Assembly (NCBI RefSeq): GCF_002902945.1
Contig: NZ_CP026103.1
Location: forward strand, 1,116,001-1,180,000
Reading direction: 5' to 3'
Origin: Paraburkholderia caribensis
GTDB taxonomy: Bacteria > Pseudomonadota > Gammaproteobacteria > Burkholderiales > Burkholderiaceae
DNA length: 64,000 bases
Of the stretch, positions 1 through 8,635 are shown piece by piece. Position 1 is the first letter of the stretch. Every line of letters begins with the position of its first letter. The translations under genes were made by a program, and so were the position numbers. Under the pieces are notes generated by a model. The model was not told the origin of the DNA, did no database searches, and saw only the letters and a program-made list of their open reading frames with translations.

Positions 1-614
1 TCCTGCAGCACGCTCAGGATCGAGTCGATACGGCGCAGATCTTCGTCGAGCGAAGCGCCGCCGATCTTCTTCTTCACCACCGTATAGCCACGGTCGATGT
101 AGCTGCGCATCTCGTCTTTCAGCTTTTCGTGGTCCTGGCCCGGGTAGTAGTAACCGCCCGCGGCATACACGAAGATCTTGCGATTGGGCTGGCCATCGCC
201 GTAACGGTCCGCCAGCAACTGGAACAGCGGCTTGCCTTCGATCTTGGCCACCGCATCCCAGATCGCCATGTCGATCGTGCCGATGGCGACCGAACGCTCG
301 CCGTGGCCACCCGGCTTTTCGTTCGTGAACATCGTCGCCCAGATCTTGTGCGGATCGAGGTTGCCGCCCGTATCGTCGACGAGCGTGGCGGGATCGGCTT
401 CGAGAATGCGCGGAATGAAACGCTCGCGCATCAGCTTGCCCTGGCCGTAGCGACCGTTGGAATTGAAGCCGTACCCAACAACCGGCTTTCCGTCCCGGAT
501 GACGTCCGTCACCACGGCGACGAGACTCAGCGTCATCTTGCTGAAGTCAATATAGGCATTCCGGATCGGAGAACTGATCGGAACGGTCTTTTCGCGGATT
601 TCAACGATTCTCAT
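1..614 (-). CDS. tarD: D-tartrate dehydratase, enolase superfamily (3' end beyond the window)
   Basis: Only the first ~204 residues are present because the frame runs off the left edge. The start ATG at 614 is preceded by an AGGAG ribosome site. The protein reads as a mandelate racemase/muconate lactonizing enzyme-type member of the enolase superfamily, with blocks such as NAYIDFSKMT, GYGFNSNGRYGQG and EKPGGHGERSVA that match what I know of Bradyrhizobium TarD. Characterised TarD dehydrates D-tartrate to oxaloacetate using Mg2+ and a KxK catalytic base. The KKKIGG segment at residues 181-186 holds that KxK; the metal ligands and the catalytic His lie beyond the edge. A LysR gene is divergent, the usual layout for an inducible catabolic gene. 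A related acid-sugar dehydratase with another substrate is the main alternative. Confidence 0.82.
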   Translation of the reverse strand, partial: MRIVEIREKTVPISSPIRNAYIDFSKMTLSLVAVVTDVIRDGKPVVGYGFNSNGRYGQGKLMRERFIPRILEADPATLVDDTGGNLDPHKIWATMFTNEKPGGHGERSVAIGTIDMAIWDAVAKIEGKPLFQLLADRYGDGQPNRKIFVYAAGGYYYPGQDHEKLKDEMRSYIDRGYTVVKKKIGGASLDEDLRRIDSILSVLQ

Positions 615-696
615 GATGGCGTCTCCTGAGTTTTGAGCACGTTTTGCATGTGTCTGGCTGCAATGGAAACTAGCTTATCCGCGGAACGCCACGTTA

Positions 697-712
697 GAAT
701 TCACCTGAATTC
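697..712. promoter_or_regulatory. Tandem GAATTC motif in the tarD/lysR divergent promoter
   Basis: Two GAATTC hexamers at 697-702 and 707-712 are spaced one helical turn apart (10 bp start to start) in the 131-bp gap between the divergent dehydratase and LysR genes. LysR regulators usually bind dyad or T-N11-A sites in such gaps, so this is a plausible operator. The assignment is inference from position and symmetry only. Confidence 0.3.
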
Positions 713-745
713 ATTTCATTTTTTACTTTTGGCGAATAAACCGAA

Positions 746-1705
746 GTGGCGACCGACCCGGCTTCCGATTTCGAGTTTTTCATCCTCATCGCCAGGCTGA
801 AAAGCCTGTCGGGCGCGGCGCGTGCGCTCGATCTCACGCCGCCGGCGGCGACCAAGCGGCTGGGGCTGATCGAACAGAGACTGGGCGCGCGCCTCGTCAA
901 CCGGACCACACGCAGTGTCAGCCTCACGCCGGAAGGCGAGACCTACCTGCGCTACGCGACGCAGATCGTCGCGCAAGTCCGGCAGATGGAAGACGACATA
1001 TCCGGGTCCCGGTCCGACCCGCATGGGCTATTACGGATCAACGCGACGCTCGGCTTCGGGCGCACGACGATCGCGCCGCTCGTGTCCGACTTCGCCAAAC
1101 GGTTTCCCAATGTCGAGATCCAGTTCGAAGTGACCGACCGGCCCATCGATCTCGTCGAGGAAGCATTCGACATGGCGATCCGCTTCGGCGAACTACCCGA
1201 CAGCCGGCTTAGCGCACGGCGCATCATGAGCAATCGGCGCTTTCTCTGCGCCTCACCCAGATATCTCGAACGTTTCGGCACACCGGAGCGCGTGGAAGAT
1301 CTGGTTCAGCACCGTTGCATCATTCATCGACAGAACGACGATGCGTATGGCGTCTGGCGGTACATGCAGGGCGACCGCACGGAAGCGCTGAAAGTCAAGG
1401 GCGCGCTGTCGAGCAACGACGGCGATATCGTGCTGCGATGGGCGCTCGATGGACATGGGATATTGATTCGTTCCGAATGGGATCTGGCGAAGTACGTTCA
1501 GAGCGGCAGGTTGAAACTGGTTCTGCCGGAAACGGTATTGCCGTCGGCGGATCTGTTTGTCTACTATCCCAGCCAGCGGAACCAGACTGCGCGCGCACGG
1601 GCATTTATCGATTTTCTGATCGATCATTTTCAGGCGCCATTCATTCCGGTTGAAACGGGGGCTGCGATTTATGCCCGGAAGAAGCGAGGGGGACGAAAGG
1701 CGTGA
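746..1705 (+). CDS. LysR-family regulator, probable regulator of tartrate catabolism
   Basis: A 319-residue LysR transcription factor. The N-terminal winged HTH spans roughly residues 5-65 (FFILIARLKSLSGAARALDL then RLGARLVNRTTRSVSLT). An effector-binding periplasmic-binding-protein fold follows to about residue 300, and the C-terminus is basic. The start is a GTG at 746; no better upstream start is seen. The motif order resembles the TtdR/DmlR branch of LysR proteins, which control tartrate and malate use. It is transcribed away from the D-tartrate dehydratase gene, so it likely activates that gene when tartrate or a related acid is present. The ligand itself cannot be read from the sequence. 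Confidence 0.88.
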   Translation: MATDPASDFEFFILIARLKSLSGAARALDLTPPAATKRLGLIEQRLGARLVNRTTRSVSLTPEGETYLRYATQIVAQVRQMEDDISGSRSDPHGLLRINATLGFGRTTIAPLVSDFAKRFPNVEIQFEVTDRPIDLVEEAFDMAIRFGELPDSRLSARRIMSNRRFLCASPRYLERFGTPERVEDLVQHRCIIHRQNDDAYGVWRYMQGDRTEALKVKGALSSNDGDIVLRWALDGHGILIRSEWDLAKYVQSGRLKLVLPETVLPSADLFVYYPSQRNQTARARAFIDFLIDHFQAPFIPVETGAAIYARKKRGGRKA

Positions 1706-1826
1706 GGCTGGTGTCGCAGTCACGCTGACTGCACCGTGCGCGGAGCGACCTGAAAAGAGCGCTTCGACGCCGTTTAAAGCGGCGACGACCATTTGGCAGA
1801 CCGGCCGTCCTGCTCTCACCCTTATG

Positions 1827-1922
1827 CTATGCCTTTTCCCCCTCTCTCTTACTGCCAAGCAGGTTGAGGTATTTCTGGTAATCGGCAGTGGCTGCCTGAA
1901 CTTCGCCTCTGATCCGGTTCAC
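1827..1922 (-). pseudogene. Out-of-frame TPR tail of the TIR-domain gene
   Basis: Directly downstream of the TIR gene's stop, in a different frame, the minus strand encodes a tail containing the segment QAATADYQKYLNLLG and ending at a stop at 1827. This looks like the second helix of a TPR unit whose first helix (WFEQGFNAT through CYSEVIRRL) ends the upstream TIR protein. The two halves would join into one TPR if a short stretch, estimated at a few codons plus a frame change, had been lost at about 1920. It is read here as a deletion/frameshift scar. A sequencing error is possible but less likely, because residues also seem to be missing. Confidence 0.5.
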
Positions 1923-2554
1923 AGCAGACGACGAATAACTTCGCTATAGCAGCGCACCTTCTCGTTCGGATCCGTCGCGTTGAAGCCCTGTTCGAACCAT
2001 TGTTGCGCCGTAAGTTCGTTCCCATCCACCGCGACAGCCGTGGCAGCCGACGCCTGATCTTTTTTCGCGGCCTTTTGCGCGGTCATTGAGGCAGGGTGAA
2101 TCGCAGCCGTCAGCGGCACGTTCAAGTGTCTGTCGCGCAGGCGGCTCATGGCTTCGAAGAAATACTCCATTGGTAGGCGCAGCGCGTTGTAGCGCCTAAG
2201 CGCGTCGATCTTGCCAGTTAGGTGGTTTGCAATCGCCGGGGTGCCGAAATCGAAACCCTCCAGCATCAGCGGCGCGATGTTGCGTCGATTGTTCAGGGCG
2301 ACTTCGATTTCACGGCGCAACCAGTCATCGGCCCCATCACAGCGCTCCAGGGCAGAAGGCGTGAGCAGAATCAGGAAGTGCGCGCGGGCTCTGATGTTTT
2401 CGAGGATGACAGTCTCGAAGTCGCCACTAGCAATGCCCTGATAGTCGAAAAATACGTCATATCCGTGCTGCGTCAGGTTCTGAAAAACAGCCAATGCCCG
2501 CGGCGCATGAGTGCGGCGATAGCTGATGAAAACGGATTTCTCGACCCGATCCAT
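1919..2554 (-). CDS. TIR-domain protein with truncated C-terminal TPR
   Basis: From the ATG at 2554 (AGGGGA upstream) the product is 211 residues. An N-terminal TIR domain covers about residues 5-130: KSVFISYRR forms the first strand, GYDVFFDYQGI the BB-loop region, and W78-L-R-R-E82 the WxxxE motif with the Glu expected to be catalytic in NAD+-cleaving TIRs. An Ala/Lys-rich linker follows, then one incomplete TPR helix. Bacterial TIR domains act as NADases in defence or as effectors. Here the gene lies just downstream of a T6SS effector module in the same orientation, so either role is possible. The C-terminus is cut short by an apparent frameshift (tail in another frame at 1827-1922). An in-frame start 63 nt upstream at 2617 is possible but has no good ribosome site. 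Confidence 0.75.
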   Translation of the reverse strand: MDRVEKSVFISYRRTHAPRALAVFQNLTQHGYDVFFDYQGIASGDFETVILENIRARAHFLILLTPSALERCDGADDWLRREIEVALNNRRNIAPLMLEGFDFGTPAIANHLTGKIDALRRYNALRLPMEYFFEAMSRLRDRHLNVPLTAAIHPASMTAQKAAKKDQASAATAVAVDGNELTAQQWFEQGFNATDPNEKVRCYSEVIRRLL

Positions 2555-2746
2555 GTCCAGTCCCCTGACTGTGGATTTCCATCGAATCCTGACCCCACCT
2601 GAGACAGGGCAGTGCATCTATTGGGACAAGGAAACGGTTCGTCGCGTTGCAGCTGATTCGGGATCGTGCCTTCGCGCTTTGCAATTGCTATCTGACCGCG
2701 AAGAACAAAGCGTTTTACGAAAATCCGTGTGGCGTCTGCATGACCT

Positions 2747-4339
2747 CTAAAGCGGCGATGCGGGCCCCGACAGACTCCAGTCATTCGCCGGCTCATAAGC
2801 GACTTGACCAAAGTACATCATTCGCCAGTTCTGCAACTTGGAAAAGTCTTTCGCGAAACCGGCGACGGAATCGTGGACCAGATAGTCGAAAAATTCGAGC
2901 AATTGGTCCCGTTGGCCCGCAGGTCCGACGATCAACGTGACATCTTCATAGGCTCTTGCAAGCGTCTCTTCCCGCAAGCTGAGCTTTCCACCATTGAGCC
3001 GCCTCGTCTCCGCGGCGGCGGTGGCCTCGTTAACCGCGTTGCCATCCGCCGTGACAATGGCGAGTTCCTTCCTGACGTTCGGCACGAGGTCGTTATTGTG
3101 GGTCTCAGCAAGCACCTGCTCGGAGGCTGTCACCCGTGCCTGCGCTTTCTCGTCATTCGTGAGCTTAGACAGATAGCTGCGCGCGATATACATCTGGTAG
3201 AGATGATCCGACGTCGCCTTCTCGATGGGGCCACTCGCCTGCGCGCGGCTCATATACGAGTCGAACAGTGCCGCCGTCCTTGACGAGACAGCGAACGTCC
3301 CCTTGATACCCGGACCCAATGTTTCAAGCGCGGACAACGGCACGCCCGCCGTTCTCGCCGCGCGATACATATGTAGAAGAGGCACCTGACTGAGTTTGTC
3401 TTCGTCCTTCAAGGCGCGCGTCTGCTCCCCTGGCGCGTAACCGCCGCCGACATCCGAATGCACACCCGGATAGACGACCTCGTGAACATTGGCCGGATAG
3501 TGCTTCCCGTCGCGCACGGAATCGAGCGGAAACGAATCTCTGACTTCATGCGCGGCGACGTAATGGACGCACTGTTCCACCATTGCCGGTATGCGCAGAT
3601 CCTTCGCCCACTCGTAGTGACCGTCTTTATTCGTGAAGGACAATCCAATGCCCGCCAACGGCGAGATCACATAGGTCCCAATTCTGACGAGTGGACTGTG
3701 GTCATAGGTTTTGGCGCCTGCGGGCACACCCGCCGAAGCGACGGTATCGAACAGTCCCATGAAATACAGCCGAATGGGATGCCCTTGATATGTCCAGCCG
3801 CCCGCACCCTGGCGACAGTCCTTTGCAACTTGAATCGCAAATGCGCGCGCAAGCGCCGCGCCCCTCGAAAAACCGAACAGCGCCAGATTGATCATCCGGA
3901 TCGGCTGTGTCGGATTCTTTGCGCGCGCTTTGGCTTTCGCAACCAGCTTATCGAAATCGGCGCGCGCCCGCGCAAGCCGTGCGTCGCCGCCCGACGCCAC
4001 GCCGAGCCCCATCGTACTGTAGCCGTGCTCGCCGATTTCCGGATACGGCGTGCCGAGACCCGGAACATAGATCGCGTATTTACCCAGTTCGTCATCGCTT
4101 TCCGGATGCGTCAGGAACAACCGCGCGACGTTGCTGTGTTTGAGCTTCGGTGTGTCGTTGAAACGATTGTTGCCTGTGCCATCAAAGAAGACCGAAATCC
4201 AGACCGTTTGCGAGCAGTCGGGCGTGCCGGGCTTCTTCGACGGGTCGAGGCAAGCCATCGCGGCCGCGCGTTGCCTGCGCTCTTCGAGCGACAGCGGGCG
4301 CAGTCCTGCCATCGGTGTAAGCTGGGTATCGTCAAGCAT
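2747..4339 (-). CDS. DUF2235 alpha/beta-hydrolase, candidate T6SS lipase effector (Tle-like)
   Basis: A 530-residue protein with the DUF2235 signature: FFDGTGNN at residues 51-58, the nucleophile elbow GFSRG with Ser158, Asp198 in GLFDTV, and His294 in PGVHSDVGGGY. Together these give a serine-hydrolase catalytic triad. Family members include Tle1-type phospholipases delivered by type VI secretion. No signal peptide or PAAR domain is visible, so delivery would be as VgrG cargo. The gene ends an operon of VgrG, DUF4123 adaptor and a DUF3304-like lipoprotein, which is the classic effector-immunity arrangement; the lipoprotein gene lies 10 bp upstream. Lipase activity and target lipids are inferred, not shown. 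Confidence 0.85.
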   Translation of the reverse strand: MLDDTQLTPMAGLRPLSLEERRQRAAAMACLDPSKKPGTPDCSQTVWISVFFDGTGNNRFNDTPKLKHSNVARLFLTHPESDDELGKYAIYVPGLGTPYPEIGEHGYSTMGLGVASGGDARLARARADFDKLVAKAKARAKNPTQPIRMINLALFGFSRGAALARAFAIQVAKDCRQGAGGWTYQGHPIRLYFMGLFDTVASAGVPAGAKTYDHSPLVRIGTYVISPLAGIGLSFTNKDGHYEWAKDLRIPAMVEQCVHYVAAHEVRDSFPLDSVRDGKHYPANVHEVVYPGVHSDVGGGYAPGEQTRALKDEDKLSQVPLLHMYRAARTAGVPLSALETLGPGIKGTFAVSSRTAALFDSYMSRAQASGPIEKATSDHLYQMYIARSYLSKLTNDEKAQARVTASEQVLAETHNNDLVPNVRKELAIVTADGNAVNEATAAAETRRLNGGKLSLREETLARAYEDVTLIVGPAGQRDQLLEFFDYLVHDSVAGFAKDFSKLQNWRMMYFGQVAYEPANDWSLSGPASPL

Positions 4340-4349
4340 GCCCGCCCCG

Positions 4350-4844
4350 TCAGCGAACGTAGGGCAAGCGGCGTTCGAGCTTCAAACGCGGCGGCGAAGG
4401 TCCGTCGTCACCCGAAATCGCACCTTCGATATGACCATCCGGATAGAAGTGCACTTCGAGATACGCAGGTTTCTCAGGAATAGGCCCCTTGACTTCGACG
4501 CGTGCCTTCAGATGGTCCTTGTCGGCGGGCTCGACGATCTTGTCCGAGGGATAGGCCACCAGCGCTTCGCGCATGTATTCGACGTCGACCATGAAGGGTG
4601 TTTTCGTCGAGCGATCGAGCCGGACACAGCAAGCGTATTTGCCGCCGCCCGATGTCTTTGTGCTCAGGAATATGTTGCCGCCCGAAATGCCGTTCACCGC
4701 AAAGTCGAGCAAAGCCCGGTTCGTGTAGTCATACCCCACGAGTTCGAGCTCATACGGCTCTTTCGCGCAACCCGTCAAACTTGAAGATTCCACAATACCG
4801 ACTCCGACAAGAATGCCAACCTTGAGCAGTTTTCTCAAATGCAT
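4350..4844 (-). CDS. DUF3304-like lipoprotein, candidate immunity protein
   Basis: A small lipoprotein (~164 residues). A signal peptide of about 26 residues ends in the lipobox LTGC. The mature part begins with YELELVGYDYTNRALLDFAVNG and includes a GGGKYACCVRL block typical of DUF3304 proteins. It should sit in the periplasm on a membrane anchor. Periplasmic lipoproteins of this type are commonly encoded beside DUF2235 (Tle) effectors and protect against sibling intoxication. Here the gene sits between the adaptor and the lipase-like effector. The ATG at 4844 overlaps the adaptor stop (TGATG), suggesting translational coupling; a GTG one codon earlier (4847) is possible. The immunity role is inferred from context. 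Confidence 0.78.
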   Translation of the reverse strand: MHLRKLLKVGILVGVGIVESSSLTGCAKEPYELELVGYDYTNRALLDFAVNGISGGNIFLSTKTSGGGKYACCVRLDRSTKTPFMVDVEYMREALVAYPSDKIVEPADKDHLKARVEVKGPIPEKPAYLEVHFYPDGHIEGAISGDDGPSPPRLKLERRLPYVR

Positions 4845-5659
4845 CACTCGAGTTTTTCCTCACAAAATGCGATCAGTGCGCAACGTGCCCGGTCAGCCAG
4901 CAGCAAGGAACTGTTCTTTTCCCGCTCGGTCGCCCCGTGCAGCGCATTGGCTACGATGTCGTAGCGGGTCGACTCGTCGATCATCGCAAGCAGGTCGTCA
5001 TCCGTCTGCGCCAACATGTAAAGAATCGAATCGGTTAATCCCGCGTCGGTAAAGATGCTGACCTGTCGATCATTCAACCTCAGTGGCGAACGGTGGTCCG
5101 CATTGGCCTGAAACCCATGGATCACTTTCTGAAGCGAGCGCTTGCGATCCAGATACCACCATTCGTCGACCATCGCGAGATACGACGTCAACTGTGCTTG
5201 CGTCAATGCCTGTGCCAATACGGGTATCACGCGCGTGTCGAACAGTTTGACCTGCCACTCCGTTCCATCGTCGCACACGGCATCCAGTCTATTCCTGATT
5301 GCCTCGACAAGCCGTTGCAGCGAAAGCGGTGAGACGATGAAAGAGAGCCCGCGCGGATCCTCCACACATTTCTCGCATAGCTCGCGTACCACATCCCGTC
5401 GCGACGGTTCGATCGGGATGACAAACGGTCCGAATTGCCTTGCACCCGTGTCGTCAGGGGCGTCGAACACCAGTTCGATATTCGAGGTCGCCGGAAAGCC
5501 TCGCGCCCTGCCCGCCAACGCAGAGAAAAGCGTCGGATAGGCGACGCCATATACGAAGGCGTAAAGCGGCTGGCCTGCGTCGCGGGCAAGGAAACCGACA
5601 ATTTCCTGCTCCAGCGCGTCGGCCGTCATAGTCCTGAGTGTGGGCACGTTCGAACTCAC
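4844..5659 (-). CDS. DUF4123 T6SS adaptor/chaperone
   Basis: A 271-residue cytoplasmic protein with the DUF4123 pattern: N-terminal PLYAFVYGVAYPTLFSAL, a central GPFVIPIEPSR and SFIVSPLSLQRLVEAIRNRL, and LFDTRVIPVLAQALT. DUF4123 proteins (Tap/Tec adaptors) load a specific effector onto a cognate VgrG and are not secreted. The start is a GTG at 5659 overlapping the vgrG stop (GTGA), and the stop overlaps the next gene, so vgrG, adaptor, immunity and effector should be translated together. The adjacent DUF2235 protein is the natural client. Confidence 0.85.
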   Translation of the reverse strand: MSSNVPTLRTMTADALEQEIVGFLARDAGQPLYAFVYGVAYPTLFSALAGRARGFPATSNIELVFDAPDDTGARQFGPFVIPIEPSRRDVVRELCEKCVEDPRGLSFIVSPLSLQRLVEAIRNRLDAVCDDGTEWQVKLFDTRVIPVLAQALTQAQLTSYLAMVDEWWYLDRKRSLQKVIHGFQANADHRSPLRLNDRQVSIFTDAGLTDSILYMLAQTDDDLLAMIDESTRYDIVANALHGATEREKNSSLLLADRARCALIAFCEEKLE

Positions 5660-8202
5660 TTCGTACCCAGCAACGCGCCCTGCGAGTATTCGGCGAGCAG
5701 GCAGGGAATGCAGATGGACTTAGGCATCGAAGGCAGCGGGTACGCATCGCCCGTCGGCCCAGCGAATGAATGTTGACTGCCCTTGATGTCGATCTTTCCC
5801 GGCGCATGAATCTCGATGTTTCCACCTTTGATCCGCAGGTACGCGCCACCCGATGTGAGAAGGATCTCCTGCTTGGCCGCCGCTTCGATATTTTCCGTCG
5901 CGGATAGTACTTTGAAGGCCTTCTGCGCGGTCAGTTCGATGTCGCCAGAATGGGCCTGAATCTCAACTTTGCCTTTGGCCGCAAAGAGTTTCATGCCGGC
6001 GTTCAGCGTGAACAGGCTGAGCTTTTCGGCAACGCTCGCTACGAACGCATGGCCCGCTGCCAAGTACGCACTCTGTCCGCTGACAAGGTTGATATGTTCA
6101 TTGGCCGCGATATGTATTGATTGTCCCGTCGATAAGGCAATGCCTGACGGACTTGCCATCAGCATCGCGGGATCACGGAACGCTGCCGCACTGCCCGTGC
6201 CGCCGCCCGCCGTGTTACCGCCAGACGAAGAACCGGCTACGCTATCTTGCGTTGCATCCGTCAAGGACTTCAGCGAGTCGCTGCCATCCTTAAGGCTCTC
6301 CGCCTGATGCGTCGTGCTCGCATCTGACATGGCATCCAGCACGCTCCCGGCATTCACCAGTTGTGAACTCGCCGCGCGCACATCGAGTGGCTGGCTAACT
6401 ACAGGGTGAGTTGTGACATATAGACCTTGCGCCGCGCGCACCGCGCCATACGCGTCCGACTTCAGGTCGAACCCGCTGCCCAGATAGGCGCCCCGCTCGT
6501 TTCCATTCTGTGCAATCAGATAACCCAGATGCAGAGACGAATTCGCGCTGCTGCTATAAAGCTGGAGGCGATTCTGCCCGGTCGCATCATCCATCACCAG
6601 ATGGTTGTATCCGCTGCCTCCGAATTCCTTCGACCGGTAACCGGACAGCAAGCCGTTCGAATGCCATTGCGGCTTCATCGCGCCGTTGTAGATCCGGGCA
6701 ACCACGATCGGCCGGTCGCAATCGCCATCGACATAATCGACAAGAACTTCCTCGCCGACACGCGGCAGATGCACACCGCCATAACGGCCACCCGTATCCG
6801 ATTGCACGACGCGCAGCCAGCACGACGCGCGTTCGTCTCCGCTATTGAGCCGGTCCCAGATGAAGCGCACCTTGATGCGATTCAGTTCGTCGCTATAGAC
6901 TTCTTCGTTCCCCGGCCCGACAACGATTGCCGATTCGAGTTGCACGTCTGGCTTTTCGTGCTCGAGCGGACTGCGATACGGCACCGTCGTGCGCTGCGCC
7001 TCGATATCGACCCGGAAGAATCCTTCCGATCCGTTGACGGACACCGGGCCGGCCGCCGTCGCACCTTCATGCCGCGCACGGACGGCCGCCACCGACGCCT
7101 GCAGGCTATGAGGAAACACCGGCGCATCACGGTTGACAGGCAGGTTGTTCTCAATCGTCCAGACGGTCTCGATCACGGCAAACTCCCGTTGACCGGCAGC
7201 ATCACGGTCGTGATCGGGATGCCCGCTCAATGAGAAGCGCCGTCCGGCGTCGATGCCACGCACGCCTCCCGCTCCGTGAAAGCGCTTCGCTTGCGACTCC
7301 CATTCCTCCACACGGATGCGCGAGAGCGCGTCACCGCGATCCTGCGGCCCATACGTGTAAGCGCCCGTGTATTCGTAGACCTCGGCTTGCGCAGGCAACG
7401 CACCTTGCGTGGGCATCGTGGGAGTGCTGGTGCCCTTCGGGTTATATACGCTGGACGGGCTTTTGTAGTCGAACGTGCGCGTGGTCAGCAGCGCGCTTTG
7501 AAGCGTGCGCGTGCCCGACCATTGCGTGAGCGCATCCGCTTCGCTGTTCGTTCCCGCGCGATAAAACTGCACCGTTCCGGGTGACATCGCGACGAACGCC
7601 GAGAGCTTGTCCGTGATCACCAGCGTATGAGATTTGCCGTCCTGCGCCTGCTGCCAGAAACCATACAGGCCTTCCGACTCCAGCAACCGATGCACGAAGT
7701 TCCAGTCGTACTCGTCCTGCCGGCAATACGAGCGTATGGGACGCGGCTTCGACAGTTCAAACCGGAATCGCCCTTGGGCTTGAGGATGCGCGTTGAACAC
7801 ATCGCTGACGATATCCTCGACGCTCATGTCCTGCCAGATACGCTGGTCGCGCCGGAACTTGAGAAAATGCATCCACGATGCGAACCCGATCTGATAACTG
7901 GTTAGCGCACTGTCAGAGCCGAGCCGGCGTGCGGTGTGCACGAAGCCGTTATGAGGCAGATAAGACTTGTCAGACTGCTGTAGCCAGAGCGTGACGGGCT
8001 GCGCGATCAGTTTCTTAAGTTCGATGCCCGAAGAAGTCGAGACGACGTCGACGGTGAAATCGAAGTGCCTCCCGATGCGCGAACTGCCCACCGCCCGCTG
8101 CGGCACAACCAGGTCGCCGCCCAGCGGCGTATCCAGCTTCAACAACCGGTCGCCCTGCGCAAGCCCACCCGTGACGGCCGCGATAATATCCTGCGCCCCC
8201 AT
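5656..8202 (-). CDS. vgrG: Type VI secretion spike protein VgrG
   Basis: An 848-residue VgrG. It has an N-terminal gp27-like Rhs/Vgr domain (about residues 10-370, starting around DRLLKLDTPLGGDLVVPQ), a gp5 OB-fold (about 415-500, with RIKVRFIWDR and SCWLRVVQ), and a C-terminal DUF2345 beta-helix extension (about 680-820, with HINLVSGQSAYLAAG). No obvious toxic domain follows, so it probably carries a separate cargo, consistent with the downstream adaptor and lipase-like genes. A Gly/Ser/Thr-rich segment near residue 660 links the OB-fold part to DUF2345. The other T6SS structural genes are absent, so this is an orphan vgrG island that depends on a core T6SS elsewhere. Confidence 0.93.
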   Translation of the reverse strand: MGAQDIIAAVTGGLAQGDRLLKLDTPLGGDLVVPQRAVGSSRIGRHFDFTVDVVSTSSGIELKKLIAQPVTLWLQQSDKSYLPHNGFVHTARRLGSDSALTSYQIGFASWMHFLKFRRDQRIWQDMSVEDIVSDVFNAHPQAQGRFRFELSKPRPIRSYCRQDEYDWNFVHRLLESEGLYGFWQQAQDGKSHTLVITDKLSAFVAMSPGTVQFYRAGTNSEADALTQWSGTRTLQSALLTTRTFDYKSPSSVYNPKGTSTPTMPTQGALPAQAEVYEYTGAYTYGPQDRGDALSRIRVEEWESQAKRFHGAGGVRGIDAGRRFSLSGHPDHDRDAAGQREFAVIETVWTIENNLPVNRDAPVFPHSLQASVAAVRARHEGATAAGPVSVNGSEGFFRVDIEAQRTTVPYRSPLEHEKPDVQLESAIVVGPGNEEVYSDELNRIKVRFIWDRLNSGDERASCWLRVVQSDTGGRYGGVHLPRVGEEVLVDYVDGDCDRPIVVARIYNGAMKPQWHSNGLLSGYRSKEFGGSGYNHLVMDDATGQNRLQLYSSSANSSLHLGYLIAQNGNERGAYLGSGFDLKSDAYGAVRAAQGLYVTTHPVVSQPLDVRAASSQLVNAGSVLDAMSDASTTHQAESLKDGSDSLKSLTDATQDSVAGSSSGGNTAGGGTGSAAAFRDPAMLMASPSGIALSTGQSIHIAANEHINLVSGQSAYLAAGHAFVASVAEKLSLFTLNAGMKLFAAKGKVEIQAHSGDIELTAQKAFKVLSATENIEAAAKQEILLTSGGAYLRIKGGNIEIHAPGKIDIKGSQHSFAGPTGDAYPLPSMPKSICIPCLLAEYSQGALLGTK

Positions 8203-8635
8203 AACGCCTCTTCTTGTTTGTTGCTGATTAATGCGCGCGATTTTACAAGATCAAAACGAACAGGCGACCCAATAATTTTTAAATGATCATAAAAAGCGAT
8301 TCAAAAAAGGTTAAATATGCGGCTGGCATTTTCATGCAATGGTAAAACCTGCATTTGCCCGGCGCTTCGTGGAAAAAATGACCGAAACCATATAACTGGT
8401 GCGCCCCGCGCGGAAACGGTGCTTTTTAGAATGAATCGTGAGAATCGAATCGCCTTACGCGGCACCATTTAAATGAAGCCGGAATCATTTTATATTTCTT
8501 ACCAGGCCTCCATTACGCACGTCTATCGCACAACGCACGCCCGCCCATGGTCGGTCATTTGACCGATGCCACCGGCTCCAATCCAGTGCGATCCTTCCCT
8601 TCGGCACGTTCATTAGAATCCGTTAGGGAGTTGCA
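8203..8635. other. Gene-free, relatively AT-rich gap upstream of vgrG
   Basis: No convincing gene is seen in 433 bp. The half next to vgrG (about 8220-8500) is clearly richer in A/T than its surroundings and probably holds the vgrG promoter on the minus strand. The half next to 8636 carries the leader of the DUF308 gene with an AGGGAG ribosome site. Confidence 0.5.

Noticed and set aside
2555..2746. Possible insertion-sequence end remnant (TGGGGTCAGG-type sequence) upstream of the TIR gene
   Set aside because: No matching inverted repeat, target duplication or transposase fragment could be found.
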